Of a stretch of DNA of 64,000 nt, positions 8,514-17,882 are shown piece after piece. A program made the translations under genes and the position numbers. How positions within the stretch are numbered: the stretch's first letter is position 1; each line of letters opens with the position of its first letter. Source of the stretch: Spirochaetaceae bacterium 4572_59 (GTDB taxonomy: Bacteria > Spirochaetota > Spirochaetia > DSM-2461); assembly GCA_002084805.1 (NCBI GenBank), contig NBMC01000004.1:28915-92914 (forward strand). The letters are read 5' to 3'. The notes beneath the pieces were generated by a model. The model saw nothing but the letters and a program-made list of their open reading frames with translations. It was not told where the DNA came from and searched no databases.

Positions 8514-10640
8514 ATGAAGATACAAAGCAAAATCACCCTTACCAGCTTTCTTCTTATTTTTGGACTGCTTCTTTCTTCTGTTTTGTTCTATAATCGATTT
8601 TACACGGTATATCAGCTGAAAGAATACTCTGAAAAAACCATTGATCTTAAAATGTCCATGCATCATTTTATCGACGTGAATTTATCTCTGTTTACCGATA
8701 AAAAACCAGCTCTTGAGCTGGTGGAGATATGGTTTGAAGATCTTATTGTCTTTCATGACAATCTGAATACCGTCTTTGAATCTCCCCATATTACAAGGCT
8801 CAGCGATGACTATCAGCTATTGATTAAAACAAGAAAATCAAGCTGGGAGGAAATATTGGAAGAGGTTGTTGATCCCCTGCAACTTGAAATGAATAAATTT
8901 GCAGGATCGGATCTGGGCCGGAAAGCCGGAGAGGAAGGGTTTTACACCCTCCTTCTGAAAAAAAGAGCTGCCGGAGATCAATTTGCAGTGAAGCAGCTTA
9001 GTCTAATACAAAATCAACAGGATCAACTCCATATATACCTGACGACATTTTCCTTTAAAATTCAGACTATCATTGAAAAGTCAGACCAGGAGATAGCAGA
9101 CTACATACGCTCAAGCATTATAATTACAGCCCTGCTGGTAGGGATAATCATTTTAACAGTTCTTTTGATTGGTCTCAGAATAACCGGTAGCCTGGTACAG
9201 CGTATTGTTGAAACCAATGATCATGTACAGAATATTGCCCAGGGACGCCTGAAATTCGAAGAAATAGACCAGACTAAGGGGAAAGATGAATTTGATGACT
9301 TGCTGCATCATTATAATATTTTTTCCAATGTTCTCTCAGACAGACTGGATTCCCTTAGATATCTGCTTCAGGACATTGGTAATACCCTGGGAAATGAGAC
9401 CAATATCGACCAACTACAGGAAACAATTGTAGAACTGGGCATGGATTCTATCGGAGCAGAAAGTGGAATGCTCTTCCTGGCCGATGCAGAACTGGAATCA
9501 TTGAAGATGGTTAAACGAACAGGATTCTGTCCTCCCCCCTTTAATATGGACAGGAATATCACCATGAACCGCAGCAATGTTGAAAACTACTATGAAACTC
9601 ATCCCATCGAGACCGATTCTCCTGTCTTTGGAAATCTTATGGTCAGCGGAGACGGATTATTTATCAAAAATAATGAGCTCGAAAAGGTGTTTCCCTGGAA
9701 CAGTGATCCCTACGAATGGTTGTTTATCTCCTCGATGATTGCTCTGCCCATGGTTGTATCCAACAGAATCCTTGGTATGCTTGTATTTTACAAAATAAGC
9801 CCTGGTGAAACATTTTCAGATATAGATTTCACCTTCTTCCAATCCTATATCGACTATACGGCTCAATCTATAGACAATGTCTACAAATACCGGACACTCC
9901 TTGAAAACAGAGAAATTCAGAGAGAAATTGATGTAGCCGCAGGGATACAAAAAAGGTTGCTCCCTGCCCGGTTACCCCGCTTCGAAAGTGGATCCGCAGC
10001 TGTTTACTCCCTTCCTGCAAGGGGTATCAGTGGTGACTACTTCGATGCCATCAGACTGGATGATCAGAGAATACTCTATACGGTATGTGATGTAGCAGGA
10101 AAAGGTGTTCCCGCATCCATGCTGATGATAATGATCCGAACCATTCTGCATACGATCAGTTTTAAACACAAAAGCGCCCACACCCTTCTAGGGGAACTGA
10201 ACTACCATATTGCCGGAAGAATAGGGGTGGATCAGTATGCAACTATGGCCGTTTTTATCCTGGATATTGAAAAGAAAGAGCTCTCATACTCCAACGCAGC
10301 TCACCACCCCCTCTATCTTTACAGAAATAAGGAAAAACAATTCAGAAGTTTTGACACGGATGGTCTTCCCATAGGAATTGATAAACAAAGCAAATTTGGG
10401 CATAAACGGATTAAACTGAATAAGGGAGATTATATCTTTCTTTTTACAGACGGGCTTCCTGAAGCCCGCAATGAAAAGGGGAAGGAACTGTCTACGGATC
10501 AGCTACTCCTGTTTCTAGGCAATAACGTCCTGGAAGAGCCGGAAGAGCTGACCCGCATGGTCACCCTATATATGAAAAGATATTCCGTTAACACCAAGCA
10601 GCACGATGACCAGACATTCCTGGCTCTTAAAATTTCATAA
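8514..10640 (+). CDS. Membrane HAMP-GAF-PP2C (RsbU/SpoIIE-like) protein serine phosphatase
   Basis: 708 residues with the same plan as its upstream neighbour: helix near 9-28, a periplasmic sensor region, second helix near 201-222, HAMP, GAF around 285-450, and PP2C from about 480. Catalytic motifs are intact: RGISGDYFD, VCDVAGKGVPASM, SNAAHHPLYLY, FTDGLPEARN and QHDDQTFLAL supply the expected metal Asp residues. It likely dephosphorylates a STAS-domain anti-anti-sigma partner in response to envelope and cytosolic signals; no such partner is encoded nearby. AAGGAG precedes ATG 8514, and the 3-nt gap to the upstream gene indicates one transcript. The pair probably arose by duplication. Confidence 0.9.
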   Translation: MKIQSKITLTSFLLIFGLLLSSVLFYNRFYTVYQLKEYSEKTIDLKMSMHHFIDVNLSLFTDKKPALELVEIWFEDLIVFHDNLNTVFESPHITRLSDDYQLLIKTRKSSWEEILEEVVDPLQLEMNKFAGSDLGRKAGEEGFYTLLLKKRAAGDQFAVKQLSLIQNQQDQLHIYLTTFSFKIQTIIEKSDQEIADYIRSSIIITALLVGIIILTVLLIGLRITGSLVQRIVETNDHVQNIAQGRLKFEEIDQTKGKDEFDDLLHHYNIFSNVLSDRLDSLRYLLQDIGNTLGNETNIDQLQETIVELGMDSIGAESGMLFLADAELESLKMVKRTGFCPPPFNMDRNITMNRSNVENYYETHPIETDSPVFGNLMVSGDGLFIKNNELEKVFPWNSDPYEWLFISSMIALPMVVSNRILGMLVFYKISPGETFSDIDFTFFQSYIDYTAQSIDNVYKYRTLLENREIQREIDVAAGIQKRLLPARLPRFESGSAAVYSLPARGISGDYFDAIRLDDQRILYTVCDVAGKGVPASMLMIMIRTILHTISFKHKSAHTLLGELNYHIAGRIGVDQYATMAVFILDIEKKELSYSNAAHHPLYLYRNKEKQFRSFDTDGLPIGIDKQSKFGHKRIKLNKGDYIFLFTDGLPEARNEKGKELSTDQLLLFLGNNVLEEPEELTRMVTLYMKRYSVNTKQHDDQTFLALKIS

Positions 10641-10646
10641 ATGTTT

Positions 10647-11201
10647 TCAGCGGAATGATAGGGCCCTCTGAATAAGGAAGATTCCGCCTGCAAGAGAAAA
10701 TAATCCAATAAAACGGAAAAGAAGAAGCGCAGAGAATACCGGCGCAAAACATAGAAGGACACCCAGAATAATCATAAAAATGCTGCCGAACCTGCTGAGG
10801 CTCCCGGAATTCTGAAAACTAGGGGAAAGAAGATCCTGAAGACTGTTTATTATTAAAAAAAGCCCACCGACAACCAGAGGAATACCCATTCCGATTTTCG
10901 CAAAACTGAAGGGGTACCAGAGAATCAGAACAGCGGCAATAATCAACAGTCCCCCCCGAATCAAAAGTTGCCACCAGCGGTCACGACTTCCACTCAGTTT
11001 AAATGATAATACGGTCTGCCCTATTCCGAGAACAAGCAGATAGAGACCGAAAACAGCCGAAAGAAAGATGGGACCGATTTTCGGAAAGACTATAAGCAGT
11101 ATGCCTGCAACAGTTATAATTCCCCCCCGGATAAGGGGATAAAGCCACATACTTCTGTTAAGTTCTTCATTGTTTTCTACATCTTCAATGGTTTGTTTCA
11201 T
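10647..11201 (-). CDS. HdeD-like (DUF308) membrane protein
   Basis: 184 residues arranged as about six hydrophobic helices with the repeated short pattern RGGIITVAGILLIVFP / RGGLLIIAAVLILWYPF. This is characteristic of the HdeD/DUF308 family of inner-membrane proteins linked to acid or envelope stress in enterics. The biochemical role is unknown. GGAG lies 7 nt before the ATG. It converges with the upstream phosphatase gene, the 3' ends being only six bases apart, and lies downstream of zwf and glnS on the same strand reading in the opposite sense to them only by spacing, not by direction. Confidence 0.75.
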   Translation of the reverse strand: MKQTIEDVENNEELNRSMWLYPLIRGGIITVAGILLIVFPKIGPIFLSAVFGLYLLVLGIGQTVLSFKLSGSRDRWWQLLIRGGLLIIAAVLILWYPFSFAKIGMGIPLVVGGLFLIINSLQDLLSPSFQNSGSLSRFGSIFMIILGVLLCFAPVFSALLLFRFIGLFSLAGGIFLIQRALSFR

Positions 11202-11248
11202 TATTTACTCCAGCACTTTTTTTAGTATTTCCGGCTCCAAAGGAATCC

Positions 11249-12577
11249 CTAGAAACGGCAGCTATTAGCATACTTATCCGGATCCACCCAGTTCACTTCC
11301 ATTTGAGAAAGCGGAATTTGACCCTTCGGATAGATAAGTGGAGATCCCATATCCAGATATGGTGCAATTTTTTTCCATGACAGTTCTGTCTCTTCTGCAC
11401 TGACAAAAAGTGTCTGATCCCCCTTCATGGCATCCTGAAGAAGTTTCTGATAGGCTTCCGGGACCGTCCCGTCAAAGGACGTAGCATAGCAGAAGTCCAT
11501 ATCTGTTGTGGTAATATCCATATCACTTCCGGGAATTTTTGTTGAGTGACCAATTGTAATACCCGATTGAGGCTGAATATGGAAGATAATCCGGTTATTA
11601 TCCAGTTTTCCATCTTTATTAAAGAGTAACTGGGGAACCTTTTTGAAGCTGATGACAATATTGGTAAGTTTGCGCCCCACCGCTTTACCGGTTCTGATAT
11701 AGACGGGCATGCCTGTCCAGCGATAGGTATCGATATTCATTTTCAATTCCGCATAGGTTTCTGTTTCAGAATCATCGGGAATTGTTTCTTCACTCCGGTA
11801 CCCTTCATACTGCTGAATATGACAGTCCTTAATGGAAAGTGCCCGCAGGATATTCAGTTTCTGATGACGTATACTCTCAGGATCCAAAGAAACAGGGGCC
11901 TCCATGGTCAGGAGGGCCAGCAACTGCAGCAGATGATTCTGAACCATATCACGAATAATTCCTGATTTATCAAAATAGGCGCCTCTGGATTCCACGCCGA
12001 TCTCTTCAAACGCATTGATCTGTATGGATTCAATATTACTGCTGTTCCATACGGGAAAGAAGATACTGTTGGCAAAGCGGAAAACCAGGATATTCTGAAC
12101 AGCCTCTTTTGCCAGATAGTGATCAATCCTGTAGATCTGTGTCTCAGAATAAAACTTTTTGAGATGATCATTCAGTTTCCGGGCAGAATCATAATTGACA
12201 CCAAAAGGCTTTTCAATGATAATTCTGACATTATCCTGAAATCCCTCACGATAGAGGGCTTCGGCTGTATTGCCATAGGCAGCTGGTGGCAGAGCCATAA
12301 AAACTATGATTTTATTGAAATCACCAAGGCCTTTGACCCTGTCGAAAAGGCCATCCATACCCTGATGATAATATACATTATCCGATAGTTCAGCGGGAAG
12401 TCCGATATGTTCCCGGAAAGACTCATCCGTATAGTCAGAACGGCCATTACCAAGGACCATGCAGTCCCCCGCAATGGTACCGTTTTCGAACAGGGCTATC
12501 AGAGCAGGGATCAGCTTTCTTTTCGCCAAATCTCCTGAAGCACCCATAATCACAATGGCAGAACAGTTAATAGACAT
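11249..12577 (-). CDS. zwf: Glucose-6-phosphate 1-dehydrogenase Zwf
   Basis: First enzyme of the oxidative pentose phosphate pathway, making 6-phosphogluconolactone and NAD(P)H. The nucleotide-binding GASGDLAKRKLIPAL is near residue 12, IIEKPFG near 120, and the substrate/catalytic block is RIDHYLAKEAVQNIL. The latter has Ala where most homologues have Gly (HYLGKE), a conservative change. MPVYIRTGKAV near 290 is also typical. 442 residues is a little short of the ~480-500 common length. A GAGGGAGGG ribosome-binding site precedes ATG 12577. It lies 23 nt after glnS on the same strand, so co-transcription is possible. pgi and rpiB elsewhere in the window supply linked reactions. Confidence 0.93.
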   Translation of the reverse strand: MSINCSAIVIMGASGDLAKRKLIPALIALFENGTIAGDCMVLGNGRSDYTDESFREHIGLPAELSDNVYYHQGMDGLFDRVKGLGDFNKIIVFMALPPAAYGNTAEALYREGFQDNVRIIIEKPFGVNYDSARKLNDHLKKFYSETQIYRIDHYLAKEAVQNILVFRFANSIFFPVWNSSNIESIQINAFEEIGVESRGAYFDKSGIIRDMVQNHLLQLLALLTMEAPVSLDPESIRHQKLNILRALSIKDCHIQQYEGYRSEETIPDDSETETYAELKMNIDTYRWTGMPVYIRTGKAVGRKLTNIVISFKKVPQLLFNKDGKLDNNRIIFHIQPQSGITIGHSTKIPGSDMDITTTDMDFCYATSFDGTVPEAYQKLLQDAMKGDQTLFVSAEETELSWKKIAPYLDMGSPLIYPKGQIPLSQMEVNWVDPDKYANSCRF

Positions 12578-12600
12578 TGAACCCTCCCTCTCTTAAGTCC

Positions 12601-14304
12601 CTATTTTTTCTGTAATTTAGCCCAGGAATCTTTCAATGCAACGGTTCTGTTAAAAACAGGGTGCTGTGCACTGTGATCCCTGACATCTGCAATAAAATAT
12701 CCCTGACGGAGAAACTGGAAAGATTTACCGGCTTCGCATGCTGCCAAAGAAGGTTCTACCATACTTTCTTTAACAATAAGGGATTCCGGATTGAGATAAT
12801 CCTTGTAATCCTTTCCCTCTTCCATTTCATCCATATTCTCAAGTGAAAAAAGTTTATCGTAGAGTCTTACTTCTGCTTTTACAGCTTTTTCTGCAGAAAC
12901 CCAGTGAAGTGTTCCCTTCACCTTTCTTCCATCAGGAGAATCTCCCCCCCTGGTAGCAGGATCGTAGGAACAGTGAAGTTCTGTAACATTACCGTCGGCA
13001 TCCTTGATCACTTCATCACAAGTGATGAAATAGGCATGTTTCAGGCGGACTTCCCTCCCGGGAGCCAGACGAAAGAATTTCTTTGGAGCATCTTCCATAA
13101 AGTCATTCTGCTCAATATATATCTCACGGCCAAAGGGAACCATTCGCGTTCCTGCATCGGGATTGGCGGGATTATTTTCGGCTTCCAGCTCTTCGCTCTG
13201 TCCCTCTGGATAATTCGTAATCACCACTTTCAGGGGATCCAGAACAGCCATGGCCCGTTCGGCACTGCTGTTAAGCTCTTCCCGGATAATAAACTGCAGA
13301 AAGTTGATGTCCACCAGGCTGTTTACCTTGGAGATACCGATTTCACTGCAAAAACGGCGGATAGAAGCGGGTGTATATCCTCTTCTTCTGAATCCGGAAA
13401 TACTCGGCATCCTGGGATCATCCCAGTCTGACACATAATTCTCCTTTACCAGTTCCAACAGTTTTCTTTTACTCATAACCGTATAGCTCAGGTTCAAGCG
13501 GGCAAACTCAATCTGCCGGGGATGGCAGGGAACAGCTACGTTTTCCAGAAACCAATTATACAGGGGTCTGTGATTCTCAAACTCGAGAGTACAGATAGAA
13601 TGAGTAATTCCTTCAATAGCATCTTCATAACCATGAGCAAAATCATACATGGGGTAGATATTCCACTTATCCCCGGTTCTGTGATGACTTGCCTTTCTGA
13701 TACGGTACATGGCGGGATCACGCATATTCATATTCAGATGGGCCATATCGATTTTTGCCCGGAGAATACATGTTCCTTCATCCAATTCACCCTTTCTCAT
13801 CTTATCAAAAAGTTCCAGGTTTTCTTCCACAGATCGATTCCGATAGGGAGAATCTGTTCCGGGTTTTGTAGGAGTTCCCCGCATAGTTCTGATCTCTTCC
13901 GCACTCTGGGAATCCACATAGGCTTTTCCTGATTGAATCAGTTCCAGAGCCCATGCATAAAGTTGATCAAAATAATCCGATGCAAAGTAGATTTTTTCAT
14001 CTGTATTAAAGCCCAGCCAGCGAACATCCTCTACGATGGAATCTACATATTCCTGTTCTTCCCTGGAGGGATTGGTATCGTCAAAACGTAGTTTGCACAC
14101 ACCTTTATATTCTTCTGCAATTCCAAAATTCAAACAGATGGATTTTGCATGTCCTATGTGAAGGTAACCGTTGGGTTCGGGGGGGAATCTGGTTTGGACT
14201 TGTTGGGTTCCCTTTCCGGTTTTCAGATCTTCATTAATAATCTGACGGATAAAGTCCACGCCCTTTTTTGATTCATTTTCTGCATTGTTGTTCACGTCTG
14301 CCAT
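12601..14304 (-). CDS. glnS: Glutaminyl-tRNA synthetase
   Basis: Class I aminoacyl-tRNA synthetase charging tRNA-Gln directly. The HIGH signature is in [16 protein letters not shown] near residue 45. The KMSKS equivalent is VMSKRKL near 275. [16 protein letters not shown] and the GlnRS-specific [27 protein letters not shown] region (its core HSICTLEF is visible) distinguish it from GluRS. 567 residues fits the E. coli-type enzyme with its C-terminal beta-barrel anticodon domains. Having GlnRS suggests the Gat amidotransferase route is not needed for Gln-tRNA. GAGG precedes the ATG. Confidence 0.94.
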   Translation of the reverse strand: MADVNNNAENESKKGVDFIRQIINEDLKTGKGTQQVQTRFPPEPNGYLHIGHAKSICLNFGIAEEYKGVCKLRFDDTNPSREEQEYVDSIVEDVRWLGFNTDEKIYFASDYFDQLYAWALELIQSGKAYVDSQSAEEIRTMRGTPTKPGTDSPYRNRSVEENLELFDKMRKGELDEGTCILRAKIDMAHLNMNMRDPAMYRIRKASHHRTGDKWNIYPMYDFAHGYEDAIEGITHSICTLEFENHRPLYNWFLENVAVPCHPRQIEFARLNLSYTVMSKRKLLELVKENYVSDWDDPRMPSISGFRRRGYTPASIRRFCSEIGISKVNSLVDINFLQFIIREELNSSAERAMAVLDPLKVVITNYPEGQSEELEAENNPANPDAGTRMVPFGREIYIEQNDFMEDAPKKFFRLAPGREVRLKHAYFITCDEVIKDADGNVTELHCSYDPATRGGDSPDGRKVKGTLHWVSAEKAVKAEVRLYDKLFSLENMDEMEEGKDYKDYLNPESLIVKESMVEPSLAACEAGKSFQFLRQGYFIADVRDHSAQHPVFNRTVALKDSWAKLQKK

Positions 14305-14376
14305 TCCTCACCTCAATTATAAATCTATGAAAAACTATCTTAACATAAAGCCCTTTTTGGTTGAAGTACTCCAAGC

Positions 14377-14646
14377 CTATAAACGATTTTGATAGGATTT
14401 ACTTTTTTTATCTTTAACCACCCCTACCCTATTCAGGATTCCATCCAACCAGGTTTCCGCTTCATCCCGTGTTTGAAAAGAGCGGGAATTGATTTTTCTG
14501 TTCGATTTATCTGCCAGACTTCTGTCCCGCTCTTCTACATGGGAAGAGGAAAATACCCAGACCCCCTTATTATTAAAGCCCTTATAGGTAATGGAAAAAA
14601 TATTTTCCAGATTCACATAGCAGCCGTCATCCACTTCGATAAACAT
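14377..14646 (-). CDS. Small hypothetical protein
   Basis: 89 residues with no family that I recognise. A strong ribosome-binding site (AAAGGAG, 7-8 nt before ATG 14646) argues that it is translated. The first 50 residues look beta-rich (MFIEVDDGCYVNLENIFSI) and could form a small domain. The tail is basic (VVKDKKSKSYQNRL). It sits upstream of glnS on the same strand and divergent from the dehydrogenase gene. Confidence 0.6.
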   Translation of the reverse strand: MFIEVDDGCYVNLENIFSITYKGFNNKGVWVFSSSHVEERDRSLADKSNRKINSRSFQTRDEAETWLDGILNRVGVVKDKKSKSYQNRL

Positions 14647-14730
14647 GGGAGATCTCCTTTTTTGCTTGTACTTGATCGGGTTTATAAGTTTATATTAGGG
14701 TATATTATCAGTTTTATAAAGGATTGGTTT

Positions 14731-15687
14731 ATGAATATTGTTTTTCCGGATGCAGGGTCTCTCGGATCTGATCTGGATCTCTCTCTTTTCCATAATCTTG
14801 GAAACTTCATAAAATGGGAAAATACCCCTGAAAAAGAGCTGGAAGACAGAATCCGGAATGCGGATGTCATTATAACGAACAGGATTATTCTGGATGAAGA
14901 ACAGTTAAAAGCCGCAAAAAAACTGAAACTGATTGCCCTGACAGCTACGGGCTTCAACAATGTAAACAGGGAATACTGCCAAAAAAACAGGATTGCCCTT
15001 GCCAATGTGGCATCCTACTCTACAGATAGCGTAGCCCAACATACCTTTACCATACTCCTCTACCTGCTGGAACACAGCCGCTATTATGATGATTATATCC
15101 GTCGTGAAGCCTACCTCGAGGATCAGAGCTTTGCGAATGTCTCACGTCCCTGGAATGAAATCAACGGAAAAAACTGGGGCATTATCGGACTGGGAAGCAT
15201 AGGCCGGAAAGTAGCCTCAATTGCAGAAGCCTTTGGAGCCAGAGTATTTTATTACAGTACTAGCGGGGTGGAAAGACCGGAAAAGTGGAAACGTCTCTCC
15301 CTGGAGGATCTTCTGAGAACTTCGGATATTCTCTCTATTCATGCCCCCCTGAACGGGCAGACTGAAAATCTCATCAGCTCCGGTCAGTTCAATATTATGA
15401 AAAAAAATGCCATACTGCTTAATCTGGGACGTGGTGCGATTGTGAATGAAGAGGCTCTGATTGAGGCATTAAAGGACAGAAAAATAGCAGCTGCCGGACT
15501 GGATGTTCTTTGCAGCGAACCTCCTTTACAGGGAAGCCCCCTCCTCAATTTTGTCCAGGAGGACAGACTGTTTATAACCCCTCATAATGCCTGGGGCAGT
15601 CTTGAATCCCGGATGAGACTGGTTAAAGAAGTATATAAAAATATAACCGCCTTCAATAATGGTATAGAAAGAAACAGAATTGTATAA
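14731..15687 (+). CDS. D-2-hydroxyacid dehydrogenase (NAD-dependent, glycerate/phosphoglycerate dehydrogenase-like)
   Basis: The frame is open upstream to 14389, but the real start is ATG 14731, preceded by AAAGG and beginning MNIVFPDAGSLGSD; this gives 318 residues, the family size. The Rossmann motif is WGIIGLGSIGRKV near residue 150. The catalytic Arg is in LLNLGRGAIVNEEAL, the Glu in LDVLCSEPP, and the His in ITPHNAWGS. Substrate is not readable; homologues include hydroxypyruvate/glycerate reductases and D-lactate-type enzymes. It is followed after 24 nt by lysC on the same strand, so a role near serine or aspartate-family metabolism is possible but unproven. Confidence 0.85.
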   Translation: MNIVFPDAGSLGSDLDLSLFHNLGNFIKWENTPEKELEDRIRNADVIITNRIILDEEQLKAAKKLKLIALTATGFNNVNREYCQKNRIALANVASYSTDSVAQHTFTILLYLLEHSRYYDDYIRREAYLEDQSFANVSRPWNEINGKNWGIIGLGSIGRKVASIAEAFGARVFYYSTSGVERPEKWKRLSLEDLLRTSDILSIHAPLNGQTENLISSGQFNIMKKNAILLNLGRGAIVNEEALIEALKDRKIAAAGLDVLCSEPPLQGSPLLNFVQEDRLFITPHNAWGSLESRMRLVKEVYKNITAFNNGIERNRIV

Positions 15688-15711
15688 AACAGATAAGTAT
15701 CAGGAGTGATC

Positions 15712-17094
15712 ATGAATAAAATTGTCGTAAAATTCGGGGGATCCAACCTTAAAACCCGTGAAGATATACAAAAGATTGTTGCCACAATCAAAATGTATGA
15801 CAGACCTCTGGTGATTGTTGTCTCCGCCTTTTACGGAATAACCAACTATCTGAGCGAGGGAATCAGAACTGTTCAGAATGATGATAAGCATATCAGGGAA
15901 ATGATCAGCTATGTGAAAACAATGAAAGCGGAAACCATCGAGGAGAATATTAGTGATCAGAATGCCAAAGAAGAGGCCTACAGACTTATTTCTAAACGGC
16001 TGGATCAGGTGGAACGTTTTCTCCTGGGGATCCACTACATAGGAGACATCCCCAATTTCATACAGGACAAAATACTCAGTTACGGGGAAAAACTGAGCTC
16101 CCTGCTCCTATCAATCATTCTGAAATACAACGGCATTGATGCTATGGAATTCCTACCCGAAGATATGGGCCTCTACACGGATGGGGAGTTCCGGAATGCC
16201 ACCATTGATTTCGAACGGTCCGAAGCTCTTGTCAGGGAGGCCCTGAAAGAAGATAGAGTCTATGTGGTTCCCGGTTTCTACGGCATTTCCGAAGAAGGAA
16301 AAGTCACTCTTCTCGGCCGGGGAGGCAGTGATTACTCCGCGGCGGGAATCGCCCGTTGTATCCATGCGGAATCACTGGATATCTGGAAAGATGTAAACGG
16401 CTTTATGAGCGCAGATCCCAAGATGGTGAAGAAGCCGGTCAGGGTGAGTAAATTAAGCTATACAGAAGCGGCGGAGCTCTCCTACTTCGGAGCCAAAATA
16501 CTACACCCCCGGACGGTAGAACCCCTGGAAGATATGGAAATTCCCGTCCGTATTTTCAATATAGATGCCAGAGAGAGAACCCTGAAACCACTCTCCCTTA
16601 TCTCCCGCAGGGGAGAAACCGGAAAAATGCCGGCTAAAAGCGTAAGCTGCAGCGATGATTTTGCCATACTCAGGATCAGCGGGGCGGGGGTTGGATTAAA
16701 ACCGGGCATACTGGCTAGGGTAACATCCTGTCTGGACAGCAAATCTATTAATATCAAATCGGTAGTAACGGCTCAGACAGCCATCAATCTCTATCTGGAA
16801 TCAGCCGATCTACGCCGCGCCGGCCAGCTCATAAAAGAACTGAACATGAAAACCATCACCCATGTCACAGAAATTGATGATATGGCGATCGTCGCCCTGG
16901 TAGGCGCAGGAATCCCCCATGAGCCGGGAACGGCAGACAGAATGCTAAAAGCTCTGGCTCAAAAAAAAATTCAGACACGGATTGTATCCATCGGCGCCTC
17001 GGATGTTGCCTCCTATGTTGTTGTAAAACGGGATGACAGAAAACAGGCTGTTCGGGCCATTCATAAAGAGTTTTTCGAGGGAGATGAATCATGA
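15712..17094 (+). CDS. lysC: Aspartokinase
   Basis: Phosphorylates aspartate, the entry to Lys/Thr/Met synthesis. A GTG at 15706 lies inside the CAGGAG ribosome-binding site, so ATG 15712 is the start, giving 460 residues. The N-terminus reads KIVVKFGGSN (usually KFGGTS/SS). The kinase core shows LGRGGSDYSAAGIAR, the DVNGFMSADPKMV block and LSYFGAKILHPRT. Two ACT-like repeats fill the last ~140 residues (FAILRISGAGVGLKPGILAR and IVALVGAGIPHEPGTADRM), indicating allosteric control by an amino acid. It overlaps the next gene by 4 nt (ATGA). Confidence 0.93.
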   Translation: MNKIVVKFGGSNLKTREDIQKIVATIKMYDRPLVIVVSAFYGITNYLSEGIRTVQNDDKHIREMISYVKTMKAETIEENISDQNAKEEAYRLISKRLDQVERFLLGIHYIGDIPNFIQDKILSYGEKLSSLLLSIILKYNGIDAMEFLPEDMGLYTDGEFRNATIDFERSEALVREALKEDRVYVVPGFYGISEEGKVTLLGRGGSDYSAAGIARCIHAESLDIWKDVNGFMSADPKMVKKPVRVSKLSYTEAAELSYFGAKILHPRTVEPLEDMEIPVRIFNIDARERTLKPLSLISRRGETGKMPAKSVSCSDDFAILRISGAGVGLKPGILARVTSCLDSKSINIKSVVTAQTAINLYLESADLRRAGQLIKELNMKTITHVTEIDDMAIVALVGAGIPHEPGTADRMLKALAQKKIQTRIVSIGASDVASYVVVKRDDRKQAVRAIHKEFFEGDES

Positions 17095-17822
17095 AGTATA
17101 AACTGGAAACGATTCCGGTATGGGATGCTCTGAATGAAAACTGTGAATGCCCCTTTTGTATCTTAATGGAAAAGGCTGAAGCCCGTTATATCAAATACTA
17201 CCTGGGTAACTCCGCCATGAATCCGGAAACAAGGGTGGAAGTCAATAAAACCGGTTTCTGCCCCCAGCACTTCAGCGGACTCCTCTTGGCACGCAGTCCC
17301 CAACATCTGGGCTTGATAGCCCATACCCATCTGCAGCACTGGATGGATGATCTGGATAAGAAATACCCCTCCCGGAGAAAAAGCCTCCTGGAGAGACTTT
17401 CCAGAAAGGGGCCTACACAATCAGAGGCCTTCTCTGATCATATTGATAACAGAACAAAAAGCTGCCTGATCTGTGACAGGATAGAAAGGACACTCAAGCG
17501 CTATACTTTTACCAGCGTCTACCTCTGGAAAAATGATGAAGAAGGATTCAGATCGGGCCTAGAAAGCTCAAAGGGATTCTGTATTCCTCATGCCAAAGAG
17601 CTCCTTCTGATGGGTGAAGAGATATTGAATCAACAGGAATTTTCTGAGTTTGCGACAGCCATAGAAAATCTGCAGAAAAAGAATTTTGAAAGACTGGAGG
17701 AGGAGATTAACTGGTTTACCCAGAAGTTCAAATCAGAAAATCACGATAAGCCCTGGGGTTCCGCAGAAGACGCTCATTACCGGCTGATTCAGAAGCTGAC
17801 AGGAAAGATTACAGCTCACTGA
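17091..17822 (+). CDS. Cysteine-rich protein of unknown function (DUF6062-like)
   Basis: 243 residues without signal peptide or membrane helix. Two similar halves each carry a Cys cluster: CECPFC followed by GFCPQH, then CLIC followed by GFCIPH. The paired CxxC and FCxxH layout suggests two metal or redox sites built by duplication. It resembles, from memory, a family of uncharacterised Cys-rich bacterial proteins (DUF6062); I cannot confirm this here. The ATGA overlap with lysC shows translational coupling, yet the function need not relate to aspartokinase. Confidence 0.6.
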   Translation: MKYKLETIPVWDALNENCECPFCILMEKAEARYIKYYLGNSAMNPETRVEVNKTGFCPQHFSGLLLARSPQHLGLIAHTHLQHWMDDLDKKYPSRRKSLLERLSRKGPTQSEAFSDHIDNRTKSCLICDRIERTLKRYTFTSVYLWKNDEEGFRSGLESSKGFCIPHAKELLLMGEEILNQQEFSEFATAIENLQKKNFERLEEEINWFTQKFKSENHDKPWGSAEDAHYRLIQKLTGKITAH

Positions 17823-17882
17823 TTCACATTCTTTGATACTATAATGAAGTCATACTATAATAAAAGCATAAAGGTGTAATAA

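Noticed and set aside
12904..13932. Plus-strand ORFs within glnS
   Set aside because: Shadow frames of a highly conserved gene.
14389..14730. 114 extra residues on the D-2-hydroxyacid dehydrogenase
   Set aside because: They are antisense to a small gene with a good ribosome-binding site; the family starts at ATG 14731.
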